64,000 bases of DNA from Pyronema omphalodes (GCA_024516155.1 JAJJXM010000092.1:1-64000); one strand, 5' to 3'. Counted from the stretch's first letter, positions 49,201 through 63,710 are shown. A program made the numbers and translations. Notes: a model not told the origin generated them from the letters alone.

Positions 49201-50707
49201 TTCCCTGCCTTCCAAATCCCCATCGGTTCGGGTCTATAGAATCTATATAGAATCTATAGAATATTCCGTCGACATTCTACTCTTGCTTCTTGCTTCTTGC
49301 TTCCAAGATGGTGTGGAGCGATTCACCATACTCTGGACCCCCCCCCCCCCCCCCTTGAAAGTGGCGGGGGACGGTGGACCTTGGACCCAGGACTCAGGGT
49401 TTGGTGTACACTGTACATACAGTCGTATGCAGGGCAGCCAGGGCAGCCAGGGCCAGGTAGACGGACAGGGTTCTTGGAGGAGGGACAGGGTGGACAGGGA
49501 AGATACATAGGGTGCATAGACAGGGGTTCTTGGATAGTTCAGAGACAGGGAGGCCAGGGAGGCCAGAAGAACAACGGATGATATGCGCGACGATGCGAAG
49601 GGGATGGTGATCGATTATCATCTTGAGAATTCAAGGTGGGTTTGTTGATGCCTAGAGCTGGAGGAGGAGGAGGAGGCTTTGGGTTATGTAGCATTTTTTG
49701 AGACTGATAACGGATTTTTTTTTTTTTTTTTTGAACTCGGACTCGGAGTTGGAGTTGAGATTGCATTGCTTTGCTTTGCTTTGCTTTGCTTTGCTTCGCG
49801 TTGCTTCGTCCATGCATCAAATCTCCCCAAGGGTGGCAGATGCATCCAATTCTTGTCTTTTTGTCTCGCGGGCTGCTGCAATTCATGGCCAAATGCAGAC
49901 AGACGTGCACGTCGTGTGACTTTTGATTGAGTTAGATTCCGTAGGCCGTGGCGAGAACAGAACAGAACAGATAATACAGATGGTGCAATGTCTAATACAT
50001 GATACATAATACATAGCACATAGTACATCAAATCTGGCTCTTTTTTTTTTCTTGATCTTCCGTCAGCCGTGGCGAAAGTAGATAATAAAGCTGGCTCTTT
50101 CCCTTAGCCGTGGCGGTGGTGTTGTTATTGTAAGAGAGTTTTTTAGCTGGTATCCCAAAAAGAATCCCAACCTCGTCGTTCCGCCATCCAATTCAGCGTC
50201 TAAAAGATTAAAAAAGGCCGGTGCAGAAGCAGCTTACACAGGGAAGAAAAACGCGTCTATATACAACAGCAATCACGCCAATTTACAAGTCGATAATACG
50301 GAAAGATAATACAACACACATTTACACGAATACTTCTTAAAAGACACAGAAGATTGTCATCTTACAATTACACCATTACAACAGCATCACCAGAATATTA
50401 CCATCTTACAACAATAACATCACAACACCACCACTACCACCCTCCTTACAACACTTACGAGTACACACATCCATAAACACCACAAGGAGTCCGAGCTTAC
50501 TCGATCAATTCAAATTACCTACACCCACCCACCCCAGCTCCACCTCCACCACACCCTTTTCTTTTTTTAAATCCGCCTCCACGAACCTTATTGAAGGTCA
50601 CTGCCAGAATTGCTACCAAACACTTTCTCTTTAAAACCCTCCGACACCCCTCTGTCTTTCGAGGCAGCTGGCCGCGTTCAACACCTTTGCAATCGAGCAT
50701 ATTCACC
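46217..50707. other. Long microsatellite-rich intergenic region
   Basis: No gene is supported. It contains many local micro-duplications: gctatgctatgctatgct (46700), tctaggcttctaacttt repeats (46805-46850), gttgcctg repeats (47220-47285), aacgagc and ttcaaagg runs (48015-48105), ggtgtat (48420), tatctt (48878-48900), C17 at 49338-49354, gcagccagg (49434-49455) and ctttg (49764-49790). A possible MITE at 47646-47954 is listed separately. The last ~500 bases are a CA/CCA-rich leader before nma111. Confidence 0.6.
47646..47954. mobile_element. Candidate MITE-like element with ~30 bp inverted ends
   Basis: The left end ATCCCCTTGTCCGT followed by TTTCATGGACAAAAT is mirrored at the right end (reverse complement ATCCCCTTGTCTGT, a 7-base extra segment, then TTTCATGGACAAAAT). 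The 309 bases between have no coding frame of note. Target-site duplication is not obvious, so the boundaries are provisional. Confidence 0.5.
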
Positions 50708-53700
50708 ATGTCATCCCGTCGTGCCTCCCTAATTCAGCAGGACACAGAAGTCCCTACACAACCAGTAAAGAATCCTCTTCCAGAGAATATTATCAAGACT
50801 CCTCAGATTCCTACACCGGATTCCGCACATCGACACAAACCCTCTCGCGATGACGGTAGCTATTTCCCACCACAAGCAACCTCCGGTTCGCCACCGACAG
50901 CATGGGGCGTAAACACTGTTCCTCCTAAACCTACAATTGCAGCTCCTGTCGCTACTCCTACACCTACCGAACAGCCTACGAGAGCTCCAAAGGAGAAGCT
51001 CGAAAAGAAGCCAGTATTACCAACTACACCAAGTCTAGAAACTCCCCTTGCAGACGAAGAATCCATCGAGCCTATCCCACACCCAAAGATCGCCTCGTTA
51101 GCCGGACTAGAACTACCATCGAAGCCACCTCTCTCCCGATCGGTGAGCGTTGTTTCGCTCGCTTCATCGTTCGCCGGAACTAGCGCGGGTGATAAGGAAA
51201 CCTGGGATCGCACCTTATCACGAGTCATTAACGGAATTGTATCCATCAAAGCGACGACAACTCGTCCCTTTGACACCGAGTCAGCGGGAGATTACACCGC
51301 GACAGGTTTCGTGATTTCAAAGAAACACGGTCTTATTCTTTCGAATCGTCACGTTGTTAATCCCGCCCCCATAACCTGTGTGGCGGTTTTCGTGAATTAT
51401 GAAGAAGTCCCAATTTGGCCGGTTTATAGAGACCCTGTACATGATTTCGGTATTTTCAGATACAATCCAGATGCGTTGAAACATCATGCAGTAGAGGAAA
51501 TTGAGTTGCACCCTGGTGCTGCACATGTTGGTGAGGAAATTAGGGTTGTCGGAAACGATGCAGGAGAAAAATTATCGGTAAGTTCCTTGTTTTCTTCCTT
51601 CCTTTCTGGTTGGGTCCATCGCATCGCGAATGTTCTAGGCTTCTAGCCGCTTTGCAAGTTTCCGAGATCCCGTTTCCAGAGTTCTAGCCTTCCCGACGGT
51701 TTTGGTTTGAAAAATCCCCGCTAACAAAACTTGCTTCTCTGGAATAGATTCTCGGCTCTACCCTCGCTCGTCTTGACCGTCATGCCCCTAGTTATGGTGT
51801 CGACTCTTACAACGATTTCAACACGTTTTATATGCAGGCCGCCTCTGGAACTTCTGGAGGTTCTTCTGGTTCGCCTGTATTAAACATCCACGGTCACGCT
51901 GTCGCTTTAAACGCAGGAGGATCGAATAGCTCACAATCTTCCTTCTACCTTCCACTTCATCGCGTTGTTCGCGCGGTGGAAAAGATTAAACGCGGTCAGC
52001 ACGTCTCGCGTGGTACACTACAGACTGAGTTTCTTCACAAATCCTACGATGAGCTTCGAAGACTTGGTATGAGCGAAGCACAGGAGGAGGAATGTCGTCA
52101 GCGATTCCCTGCAGAGACCGGTTTGTTATCGGTTGTAAGGGTTCTCCGTGGAGGTCCTGCATCCCCTCAGCGCAAGGGCGCTCCAACTGAGGATATGGTT
52201 GTTGATGGAATCACCCAAGTTCCCGGATTGGAGCCTGGTGATATTCTCTTTGCTTGCAATGGAAAGCACATCACAGACTTTGTTGGATTATGGGAGATTA
52301 TCGATGATTCAGTGGGTCAGGAGATTACTCTTGATATCCTACGAGCAGGAAAGAATGGGGGATCTTCACAGATGCTACGGGTTATCCCCAAGGTTCAGGA
52401 TCTTCACTCGATCACCCCCAGCAGGTTTTTGGAGATTGGTGGAGCGACTTTCCATGATATGTCCTACCAGATTGGCCGCAACCACAACTGTGAGCTAGAG
52501 TCGGGAGTCTTTTGTGCCGCTTCTGGTTTCTTGCTTTGGAGCAGCTGGTCTCGCGATTTCCTTGTTACCGCGGTGGATGGAAAACCTACCAAGACTTTGG
52601 ACCAGTTTATCGACGTCATTCGTTCCCTTCCCGACCACAAGAGAATCCCCGTTATGACTCGCAGATTGGGAAATACTGATGAACACATCATGATGGTTGA
52701 TGTCGATCGTCACTTCTTCCTTGCAGCCTTATTCGAGCGTGACGATGTTACCGGAACCTGGACCCGTCGTGAGCTTGAGTCTGCTCCTGTCGAAGCTGTC
52801 GTTCCAGCTGTCGTCTCCGGCCCCTCTAGTGAAGCGGAGGAGGACGATGCTGAAACTGTTGCTTTGGATAAGATTAAGAGTGCGTTGGTAAACGTTGTCT
52901 GCAGACTTCCTTACTCGGTTTTCGGAAATACTTCTGCTTCAAATTACTCTGGTGTTGGATTGATTGTTGCTACGGATCCTATGCCGCTTGTGGTCTTCGA
53001 CCGCACTGCTGTCCCGACTGAGATGCTGGATATGCGTCTTACCGTCTCCAACAAATCTTTCCCCGGTCGTGTTGTTCACTTGGGTACCTTCGCTATTGTC
53101 ACTTTTGACCGCAACTTGTTACCTGCAGATGTAACAGTACCTGAATGGGACACTGTCCCTCTCAAGGTCCGTGACGAGGTCCGTACCATTGGATTAACCA
53201 ACGATCAGTTACTTGTGACCAAAGACTCTGCCATCTCCTCCATCGGCATGAACTTCAACACAAAGCAATGCAACCCTCCCCGCCACCGTTTGATCAATGT
53301 AGAAAACATCAACCTTTTGGAGGCACCCTCTTGCTGGGGAGGAGTGATTTGCCGCAAGCCCGCCGCAGGACAACATGACTACAAGGTCTCTGCCTTCTTC
53401 ATGGCGGTATCCTCACAAAACCGCAATGGAGAAGACGTCTGCTGGACCCAAGGATGTGATGTCCAACGCTACATCCTCCCCATTGTCTCCAAACTCACCT
53501 CAGGCGGCGAACTACCCCCCGTCGAACCGACCACCAGATCCCTCGCCGTCGAATTCGCCGACATGCCCCTCTCCACCGTTTCCACCATGGGACTCTCCGC
53601 CGAACGTTTCAAAGGCTTCGTCCGCGCCGCCAAGAAATTCCGCGGTAACCCTCGTCCTCTGGTCGTAGAAACCCGTCTGCGTCCCCTACCAGCCGGAGTA

Positions 53701-54363
53701 GACGAAGACAGCACCCTCCGCATCGCCGACATCGTCCTAGAAATCGAAGGAAAACCCATTTACCGCGTCTCAGAACTCACAGAGCTAGATCTAGACAACA
53801 AAGAAACCGTCCAAGTTGTCGTTCTAAGAGGAAGAAAAGAAGTCACCTTAACTGTTCCTACTGTTGAAAACTGGAAAACCAGTGGTAGTACTATTGTTCA
53901 GTTCTTTGGTGCTATTTTACACTCCACCCATGCGGCTGCCCTGGAACAGGTCGCCCCTAATGCTACCTTGGTCCCCCTTACTACCTCGGGTGTTTATGTC
54001 GGTGGTGTCAGCTATGGATCCCCTGCATTGGATAACGTTAGACCTACACACTGGATTCTGGAAGTTGATGGCACCCCCGTGGCTACAGTGGATGATATCA
54101 TTTCCCTTCTGAAAGAGAAACGATGGAAGGAGGGAGAGTATGTAAGAATCAAACAGGTGTCGAGAAAAGGTATCACATCAGTGGTATCTGTAAGAGCGGA
54201 TGAGAGATGGTGGCCGGGTCTTTGCTGGAGAAGAAATGGGGAGGGACTTGGAGGTAGAGCTCTGTGGGTTCAGGAACGTTGCTCCGGGGCGGAATATGTT
54301 GAGAAAGAGGGCATTCCGAGGTTGACGGCGCCGAGTACGCCGGTTGATACTATGGAGAAGTAG
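50708..54363 (+). CDS. nma111: HtrA-like serine protease Nma111
   Basis: Nma111/Ynm3 is a nuclear HtrA-family protease linked to apoptosis-like death and heat tolerance in yeast. Two exons (50708-51577, 51748-54363) join in phase, giving 1,161 residues, longer than yeast Nma111 because of a Pro/Thr-rich N-terminal extension of about 150 residues. The first protease domain has its triad: His in SNRHVV (~215), Asp in VHDFGIF (~246) and Ser in GGSSGSP (~330). PDZ-like segments follow, then a second, degenerate protease-like domain and a second PDZ set, as in the family. The ATG at 50708 was chosen; the frame stays open upstream to 50591, so a slightly longer N-terminus is possible. Confidence 0.96.
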
Positions 54364-56183
54364 ATGTAGAGAGGTGGTAGAGGGGTGGTAGAGAGGTGGT
54401 AGAGAGGTGGTAGATTGATAGAAGAAGGGAAACGGGAGGGAGATGATCATGATTAGTACTATTGGTAATTTTTCTTTCGACGCTTTTATGCTTTTTTTCT
54501 TTTGGTTTTTGGTTCTTAGGGATTTGTGTTTTGTGTTTGGTTGGGATTTTATATAGGATGGTTTTTGGGATTTTGTATGGTTCTTTTTTATTTTTTTTAT
54601 TTATTTTTTCGTTTTCTTTTTCTTTTCGTGTTGGTTTTTTCTTTTTGGGGATTTGGGGATTTGAGTTGGTTGGTTGGTTGGGGATTTGGGGATTTTGTTG
54701 TGAGTAGAGAGTATGAGTATGAGTATGAGGGAGAAGTAGATGAGTATGAGGGAGAAGTAGATGAGGACTGGGGATGAGTAGATGAGGGGATGAAGAGAAG
54801 AGAAGAGATTACTAGCGATACGATAATAATACATTCGTTTTTTTTTTTCTTTATTGAATTTTGTGCCTTTGATTCTGAGTTTCGGGTTTGGATATGATAG
54901 ATAAAGATCAGAGAACTTCCCGTAAGGATATAGCAACACTTTTTCTATTACATTTTTTCCAACAAAACACAATGCCCTCCAATCAATCAAAAGTTGTAAC
55001 TCTGAAGTTACAAAGTCATTGGAGTCACAGACGCGCTCAATCGTGGTATAAGCGAATTCGTAGCAATTTACGGTATCATTCTGCTGTAAAATTCAATGGA
55101 AAAATTGTTGCTATGGCCTGTCTAGAGCCTTACGGTACACGGGAAGTTCCCCATTTTTATATGTATTTTGATTTATGATCAAAGATTCGCAGGTCCGCAG
55201 GTCCGTAGCTATGCAGATCCGTAGATCCGTAGCTATGCCTCCATCCTCCTTCCATGCTACTTCCTCCACTATTAATTCATCACTATACCCACAGTAACCA
55301 TCGCTCCATGTAACCACTTCAGAAAGAAAGAAGAAAAAGAAAGAACAAAAAACGGGGGTAGGGGGGGGGGGGGGGGGCATAGACGGACATATAGCGGAGA
55401 AGGGGGGGCAGGGGGGGGGGGGGACAAAAAATACTCCTCAGCGGGAAAAGAACCCCAGGCCTCTAAAATACACTCCTCGTCGGGAAAAGAACACGAGAAT
55501 GAAAACCCACCCACCCAGCAGAAAAAAGAGAGGTGACAAGACAAGACAAGACAAGCCCAGAAGTTAGAACCTACAGACGGTAAACGGTTCTGGATCATGA
55601 TAACGGGGTAGGAACGGGGTAGGAACGGGGTAGGAAATAGTGATTATTAATGAAAAGCCACTATAGATGGTAATGAAATGAAATAAAATATGGGCTGTGG
55701 TGGTGGGCTTCAGAGTGGAAATGGTGGGGAAATGGTGGGGAAATGGTGGGGAAATGGTGGGGAAATGGTGGGGAAAAGGGAAAAGGGAATCATCGGTAAG
55801 AATACAGATTATATCCTGGGAAATGACTACCCCGGTGAAGGTGAAGGTGAAGGTGAAGGTGAACTTGTGAAGGAACAAAAGGAACAAAAGGGGAGAGAGA
55901 CAAGACAAGATAAGACAAGACAAGACAAGACAAGACACTGGACAGGGCAGATAACGAATGACGAATGACGAATAACGAGTGAAAATACCACAGGCTATAT
56001 ATATATAAGAAGGGCATGCCACATGGTGGTGGATGCAGGAGGTGGAGGAGCTGGTAACCGGCCCCCGGGATATAAACAGGACAAGCTGCGGGAGATTGAG
56101 AATGTCCTCTTTCTCGATTCTCTTGTTTTTTTTTCTGATTGCATACTTTGTTTGGCGGTTTATATGCATGTAGGAGATTAGGC
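54364..56183. other. Low-complexity intergenic region with poly-G tracts
   Basis: It holds the nma111 3' UTR, T-rich and G/T-rich DNA, a gagtatgag repeat (54710-54760), G17 (55361-55377), G13 (55411-55423), and short tandem units ggtaggaacgg, aaatggtgggg, gaaggt and caagacaagac between 55600 and 55940. An open frame at 54888-55178 has no family resemblance and is probably chance. Confidence 0.6.
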
Positions 56184-56360
56184 GGGGGGGGGGGGGGGGG
56201 GGGGGCTCATTATATTAGGTGGTTTAGATCACGAGGACGAGGACGGCATTTGGTTATTGTTTTAGACTTTTAGACTTTTAGTCCTGCACATATGGGCCTT
56301 TTAGGCCTCGGTCAGCGACTCAGCGACTCAGCGACTCGGCGTATGATTCAATGGGCCCAA
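56184..56360. repeat. Poly-G-headed dispersed repeat, partner of 37816-37922
   Basis: It begins with 22 G, then shares ggtggtttagatcacgagga, a gtcctgca...gggcc...aggcctcggtcagcg block and gtatgattcaat with the copy in tandem unit A. This copy has gained small internal tandem repeats (gaggac, agactttt, agcgactc). Confidence 0.8.
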
Positions 56361-56609
56361 GAAATCATGTGCGCTCTGGGGCGGATCCCTACGAGACGAT
56401 AAGACGATAAGTTAACAGCTAGCTAGAGCCTCGAAATGAATTCAGACTGTACTTGGTTTTGTTAGAAATTTAGAAATAGCTAAATCAATCAATACTCTTT
56501 GGTTTGGGAAATATAACATACAAACTAAACTTTCTACTTTTCCTTATTTCTTTCATTCTCTAAAGCAACATCCGCTAGACTAATAAAGATGATTAACAGG
56601 ACCGTGATG

Positions 56610-56978
56610 ACGATGGGTAACCAACCTGCTGTCGGGGACGATGCAAGAAATCCGGTTGAGACGTTATATATACATTTTAGATTTTACGTTTCACGTTTCA
56701 CGTTTTACATTTTACATTTTAATTATATGTACACCGATCGAGGCCTTTAAGACCTATGCGGAATAAAAGAAAACCGTTGATCCTGTCCTTGTGGCCAAAA
56801 TGCGGGTGAGATTTATGAGCATGAGTCACCGGTCAATATTTCTGATAATGCGCTTGATATCTCATGATCAGAGTCAACTTATTAACTTAAATTTCCTTAC
56901 TCCATCAATCTGTCACTAGAGAACAGAAATGCTTCGATCAATAGAGAGAAAAAGAAAATTAATAGTTGCAAAAAGAAA
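56610..56978. repeat. Segmental duplication arm beside tRNA-Asp copy 3 (inverted)
   Basis: Inverted, diverged relative of 36291-36510. With the tRNA it forms a block duplicated in opposite orientation about 20 kb away. Confidence 0.75.
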
Positions 56979-57062
56979 CTCCTCGGCGGGGAATTGAACC
57001 CCGGTCTCCCGCGAACTATCAGTAGTGACAGGCGGAAATACTAACCACTATACTACCGAGGA
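56979..57062 (-). tRNA. tRNA-Asp (GUC) with 12-base intron, copy 3
   Basis: Reverse-strand copy, identical in mature sequence and intron to the copy at 25646. All arms pair. Its 3' flank on the minus strand (tttctttttg) can terminate Pol III. Confidence 0.95.
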
Positions 57063-58047
57063 TTGATGTTAGTGGGGAATACTAGACATTATCATCTAAA
57101 ATTCTAGATACATAGAAGAACCAAACGTCATTAAGGAGTTTACCGCAGCTTATACATATACTGATACACTGGATACGCAAAAACAATCCTGCTAAAGGAG
57201 CTGGAGAATGCATAGTGTAAGCCCCCAGAGGTGGGCAGCGATGATACATCATACATGCAGCTAGTGACGTCGCTATGATTATCATGACCTCATCTGACCT
57301 GTGTGGATTATGGAGGGATATTGAGTATGAAATGATGAACTACCGGCCAGGAGGAGTTGAAGATTAGTTGTTTATGTTTAACTCCCTGACGATAGTGGAG
57401 GAAGTTGATACAATTAGCCGCTGATGGTCAAAACTACTAATAGAAATTTGGGAACTCCTGTGGCTACATAGTACATAACTCCGGAGATGTCAATTGTCGA
57501 ATATGTACAAGGGAGACTTAAAATTTTGTTTAATTATTATAGAGAAGGTATTTGATGGCGGTTAATACTCAGCCTCAGGGAATGATAGACCTTTTCTCTG
57601 ATGGTATGGGAATGGGCTAGTCAGAACTGGAGATGCAGTCAAAGCTGGTGCGATGGGTGTTGTGGCGGAGAGCTTTGTGGTGGTGCACTAAGCAAGTTGG
57701 TACACCGTATTTTGGGGCTACTCATAGGGGTAAGTACGGAATGAGGTTCTTCTATAGTCATGAAGAAACGTAATGTTATATTATATCACTCTAGGCTTTC
57801 ATCCATCCATCGTGTATATATGCTAGCTTTATTTCGGCTTTTCGTCCTGGCCGTTGACAGGTATGGCGTTATCTATTTTTTGTAATGAGGGTTAAAATAT
57901 ATGCAACACATATCTGACTTCACATGGACATTGGGGATACAGCGTAGTGGGTAGTTGAAACTGCAAATCGACGATCTCACACATCTATCTTCCCAGCATC
58001 GTTTAGACTTCAAAATACTCACTGCCCAGCTACCTTTATTAAATAGA
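57063..58047. other. Intergenic upstream of prp4, contains a Mak32-like relic
   Basis: Apart from the relic at 57565-57735, no gene is seen. The last few hundred bases should contain the prp4 promoter. Confidence 0.55.
57565..57735 (+). pseudogene. Relic of a third Mak32-like PfkB gene
   Basis: Conceptual translation gives GLVRTGDAVKAGAMG followed by VVAESFVV, nearly the same as the block GLVRTGDVVKAAALGVVAES in the gene at 12380-13784. Upstream, in another frame, FSDGMGMG corresponds to FAGGMGVG; downstream, in yet another frame, QVGTPYFGAT corresponds to QIGIPHLEAT. So at least two frameshifts break it, and only ~55 codons around and after the signature remain. Confidence 0.75.
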
Positions 58048-60159
<2,112 letters not shown>

Positions 60160-61719
60160 ATCGCTATGAGGAACGCGAAGTCGTGAGGTTGCGGTTGGGA
60201 ATCGAGTATTGGCTATTTTCGAGGTAGTTAGATGAGGAGGATTCATTAACATTATCTGGGTGGGATTGCTAGAGTCTAGAAGGTGCGCATGCCTGCATTT
60301 CGTTTTCTTTTATTTTCTTTTTCTTTTTTTTAGCTAGAGTATTGGTATATCTTAGGCTTCATACTTCATCTACATGGAGTTATATCATATCCTGTTTTTT
60401 TTCTTAATCTCCCCGGGTACATATTTAATTAGACAAAAGTTTTTTACGTGAGTAGGCATTGTGCTTAAGTAAATATTCCGTTATTCGGAATTCTCGGCAC
60501 ACGTCTTTTACATTTGATCGTTCCGGGAATATCGTCTTTCAGCGTTCCATAAATTTGACGTCATTCTTTTCGTGACTGCTCTACGGTGGGAGAAACGGCA
60601 CGAAAGGACGAACGTTTCACGTGATCGTAAACAGCGAGTGATTATGTGTGACATCCGACGCCCAAGGAAGAACGTGGAAGGAAGGAAGTGCAATGAAGCA
60701 TGGTGGAGAGGGGGCGTGAGAGCAAGGAGTTGATAACTGGGAGATCAGAAGCGTCAGGGGTGGTTCTGGAGTTTTTCAGCCTATCACCACTACATGTAAC
60801 CACAACAACGAAAATTATCAACGTCATACTAGAGTGTGAACGTGACAGGAGGAAGTGAAAGAGAACACGCATAACGAAGGAGCAAAGAGGACGCTGCAGA
60901 GTAAAAAGAGAAACAATGTTAACGTTTATCATCCTGTCACCACCACCATCTGTAAATGTAAAAACGCAACTTTTGTCACAATCATACCTGATCATGAGAG
61001 TGTAGAGTATAGGTCAACCTATGATGTTTCTTAGTTTGAATTAAACTTGATTTTACCAATATCGCATTAAGTTCTCACGGGAATAATGGCTGCCGCCGCG
61101 GGACCACGCAGAATTAAGTGGTATCTTATAGTCAATTCATGGAACATGTTAATCTGGAAGGTTGGCGGAATCGGACTCATCAGTTCCGCTGATACGTGTG
61201 CATTGTTTCTGGAAGACAGTTAGACGAGGAAAACGGATATTTTGGAGCGATACCTGATTGGTAGGGAAACAAATATCGTGCCGGGGTTTTTTATTCGCCT
61301 TTTTCGGCATGAATCAAATCAATTTTTCAGTGCGCGGGTATACTTTTCTCAATCATATTCGGATTGTGAAATAATACCGTGATTTGATGGGTTGTTGTGG
61401 AGGAAAGCGGTCGCCGTCGGGGGTTAAGCTACTTGGACTAAGTGTTCGTCTTCAAATATTCTGGTATGGTTATTGCCGAGCATCGAGGATCGCGGTACGG
61501 CAGTAGAAGATGCCGGATAAAATTTCCTCCGGCAATGTTTTGACATCCGGCAAGCTCTTAGCTTGCTAGCTAGCGAGTCTGTAATAATGGGCGTTCGGTT
61601 TTTGTCGCATACGTCGCTGTGGCTTCTAGAATCAACCGTCATAGCGGCGGTAAAGGCTTCTAAATATTTCCATGTGTACTAACTATAGTTTCTAGACTAA
61701 ATACTTCATACTAAACGTT
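60160..61719. other. Intergenic downstream of prp4
   Basis: Contains the prp4 3' UTR, whose end (tttttttcttaat to aggcattgtgcttaagt) reappears at 61855-61930. A segment gactcatcagttccgctgat at about 61176-61195 has a partner at about 61964-61983. No gene is supported. Confidence 0.55.
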
Positions 61720-61930
61720 CAGATGCTCCGGAGTATCGTGGAATGCTGGGGGAAGATTAGTACAAAGTTACTCGAAAAAAAAAAAGCCAATTGACTCACC
61801 GACATTTTGATTTAATGGGGAACTTCAAGAGCCTTCAGAAAAATAAGAATGATGTTTTTTTCTTTATTTCCTTGGGTAGACACGTCATCAAATAAAAACT
61901 GCTCGTGGGTGTAGGCATCGTGCTTGCGTC
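61720..61930 (+). pseudogene. Relic duplicate of the prp4 3' end
   Basis: Translation from 61722 matches prp4 [19 protein letters not shown] as QMLRSIVECWGKISTKLL, then an A-rich frameshift, then GQLTHRHFDLMGNFKS matching the prp4 block around its UAG. The remaining kinase exon and intron are missing, and the copy passes directly into sequence like the prp4 3' UTR. It shows several disruptions and cannot encode a kinase. Confidence 0.8.
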
Positions 61931-62024
61931 AATCTTCGATTACTCTGGAAGCTTAGCGGAGTTGAGCTCATCAGTTCCGCCGATATTTTAGTGCCTTTCC
62001 ATTTCAAAAATATAATCCAACAGG

Positions 62025-63710
62025 TTGACGGTGATAGATCAAGGGACACCGTATCAACCAAATGTCGAATGGGGCTGGCTTCACGGCAACGCCACTTATG
62101 ATGATTTGCTACGTAACTCCAAACGTCACCTTAAATACACCTTGTCTTCCTCAATTCGTGAGCTCACATCGACCCTGCGCAATCCCCGAACGCCTACGAA
62201 AGTTATTTTTTATCTCCTCTGTATTATTCAAGTCCTTTACCCGAAAATACGAATCGCCGCAATGCCTTTCCCTCTCAGACACAGAAACTTTCTCTGTAGC
62301 CTACGAGACGATTTGGCAGTTGGGATCACCGATGTTTGGTTTCCTACCGAAGGAACCAAACAGGTGGAGCCAGTTCCTCCCAAAAAGGAACTGGAGATTG
62401 AAACGGTAAGGGTGGAGGAGAGACTGAGTCCGAGGATCGAACAGGGAATCGCCATTATTCGGTCCCTGCCGCAAGGCTCAACTTGGCCGCACTTCAAATT
62501 TGGAGGCCATACCTGGTCGATGGTCCCTCCAGATTTGTGTGTACGGGTACACGGTACCCTAGAAAAGTTGTGCCATGAGGCAACAGATTTGTGTGGCGCA
62601 GGGTATACTTTGGAGCGTCTTACACTGGAGGCAGTTGAGAAACTGCAGAAGTGTTACGTCTGCAAAGGTATGTATATCTTCCACTGACTCCTTAATTGGC
62701 TATGATTTAACAAAATGATAGGCACCCGTAAGACGCCGAACTGCTCGATGCATACGGGGAGTCGACAGGAGATGCTCAACGAGTCAACGAAAGAGATGGA
62801 GCGCCACTGGACATGCTGTGGGCTTATTGAAGTCCCGAACCGCAGATCCAAGCGCAAGTCTGGAGGTTGCTACCCGTTGAAAGGGCATGACTTGGAGGAC
62901 TTGGAGGCACTTGCTGCCAATTTCGAGTTCCTCGAGACACCAGCACCAGTTGCTGGGTCATCCAAGCGTAAAGCGGTAGTTCTCGATTGTGAGATGGGTG
63001 GGTCCCACTTCAATCGGAACGAGCTCATCTGGGTCTCTGTCGTGGACTTCTTCACCGGCGAAACTCTTATTCACGAGTTCGTCAAGCCATCGACTGAGAT
63101 TCTGGACTGGAGGACCCAGTTTTCTGGTGTGAGTGGGAGTATGGCTTCTTCTCTGGAGGCGGAGAAGAAATTGCTCGATGGATGGCAGCAAGCCCGTCAG
63201 CAACTTCTCGGCCTAATCGACTCCGAAACAATCATTATTGGGCATGCGCTCCATAATGATTTGTATCAGCTCCGCCTAATTCATCGACGAGTCGTCGACA
63301 CCGCCCTAACCATTCCACGAATCACAGGGAAGAAGCACAGTGTGCAATCTCTTTCTTTGGAGCTGTTGGAAAAAGTGGTTCAGAGCAGTGCTCACGGCCA
63401 TGACTGTCTGGAAGACACTCTTTCTGCCCGCGAGCTCTTAATCTGGTGTTTACGACACCCAGATGAGGTTTGGGAAAGAGCAGTCCAGAGTCAGAGACAG
63501 TTGGCCGATGTCAATGCTGAAGCTGCATCGAGGATCACCACGGTTTCGACTGTTAGGCAGGAGACGTCGGTTGGGCATGTTCTGCCCAATACACGCCACT
63601 CCAACGCTAATAAAACAACACGTTTTTCGCTTAATTATCCTAATCGGGAAGTCGGAGAGAACTCTCACGGCTTCACGAATTCCACCCTCCGAGGCCCATG
63701 GCTCCCATGA
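62025..63710 (+). CDS. DEDDh RNA exonuclease (Rex1/Rex3-like), ends uncertain
   Basis: Two exons around an intron at 62668-62721 join in phase. A Cys/His-rich zinc-binding region (CYVC, CSMH, WTCCG, GCYPLKGH) precedes a DEDDh exonuclease domain: VVLDCEMGG (ExoI, D and E), GHALHNDLYQLRLIHRRVVD (ExoII region) and HGHDCLEDTLSARELLIW (ExoIII, His and Asp). This layout is typical of fungal Rex-type 3'-5' RNA exonucleases, which trim structured RNAs. The 5' end is unresolved: the frame begins just after an acceptor-like ccaacag at 62023, with no ATG before 62262, so an upstream exon is missing or the start is ATG 62262. The stop at 63708-63710 may also be bypassed by an unrecognised intron, since a different frame continues open from there to the window end. 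Confidence 0.78.

Noticed and set aside
54888..55178. 96-codon open frame downstream of nma111
   Set aside because: No recognisable domain, low-complexity surroundings and no splice support.
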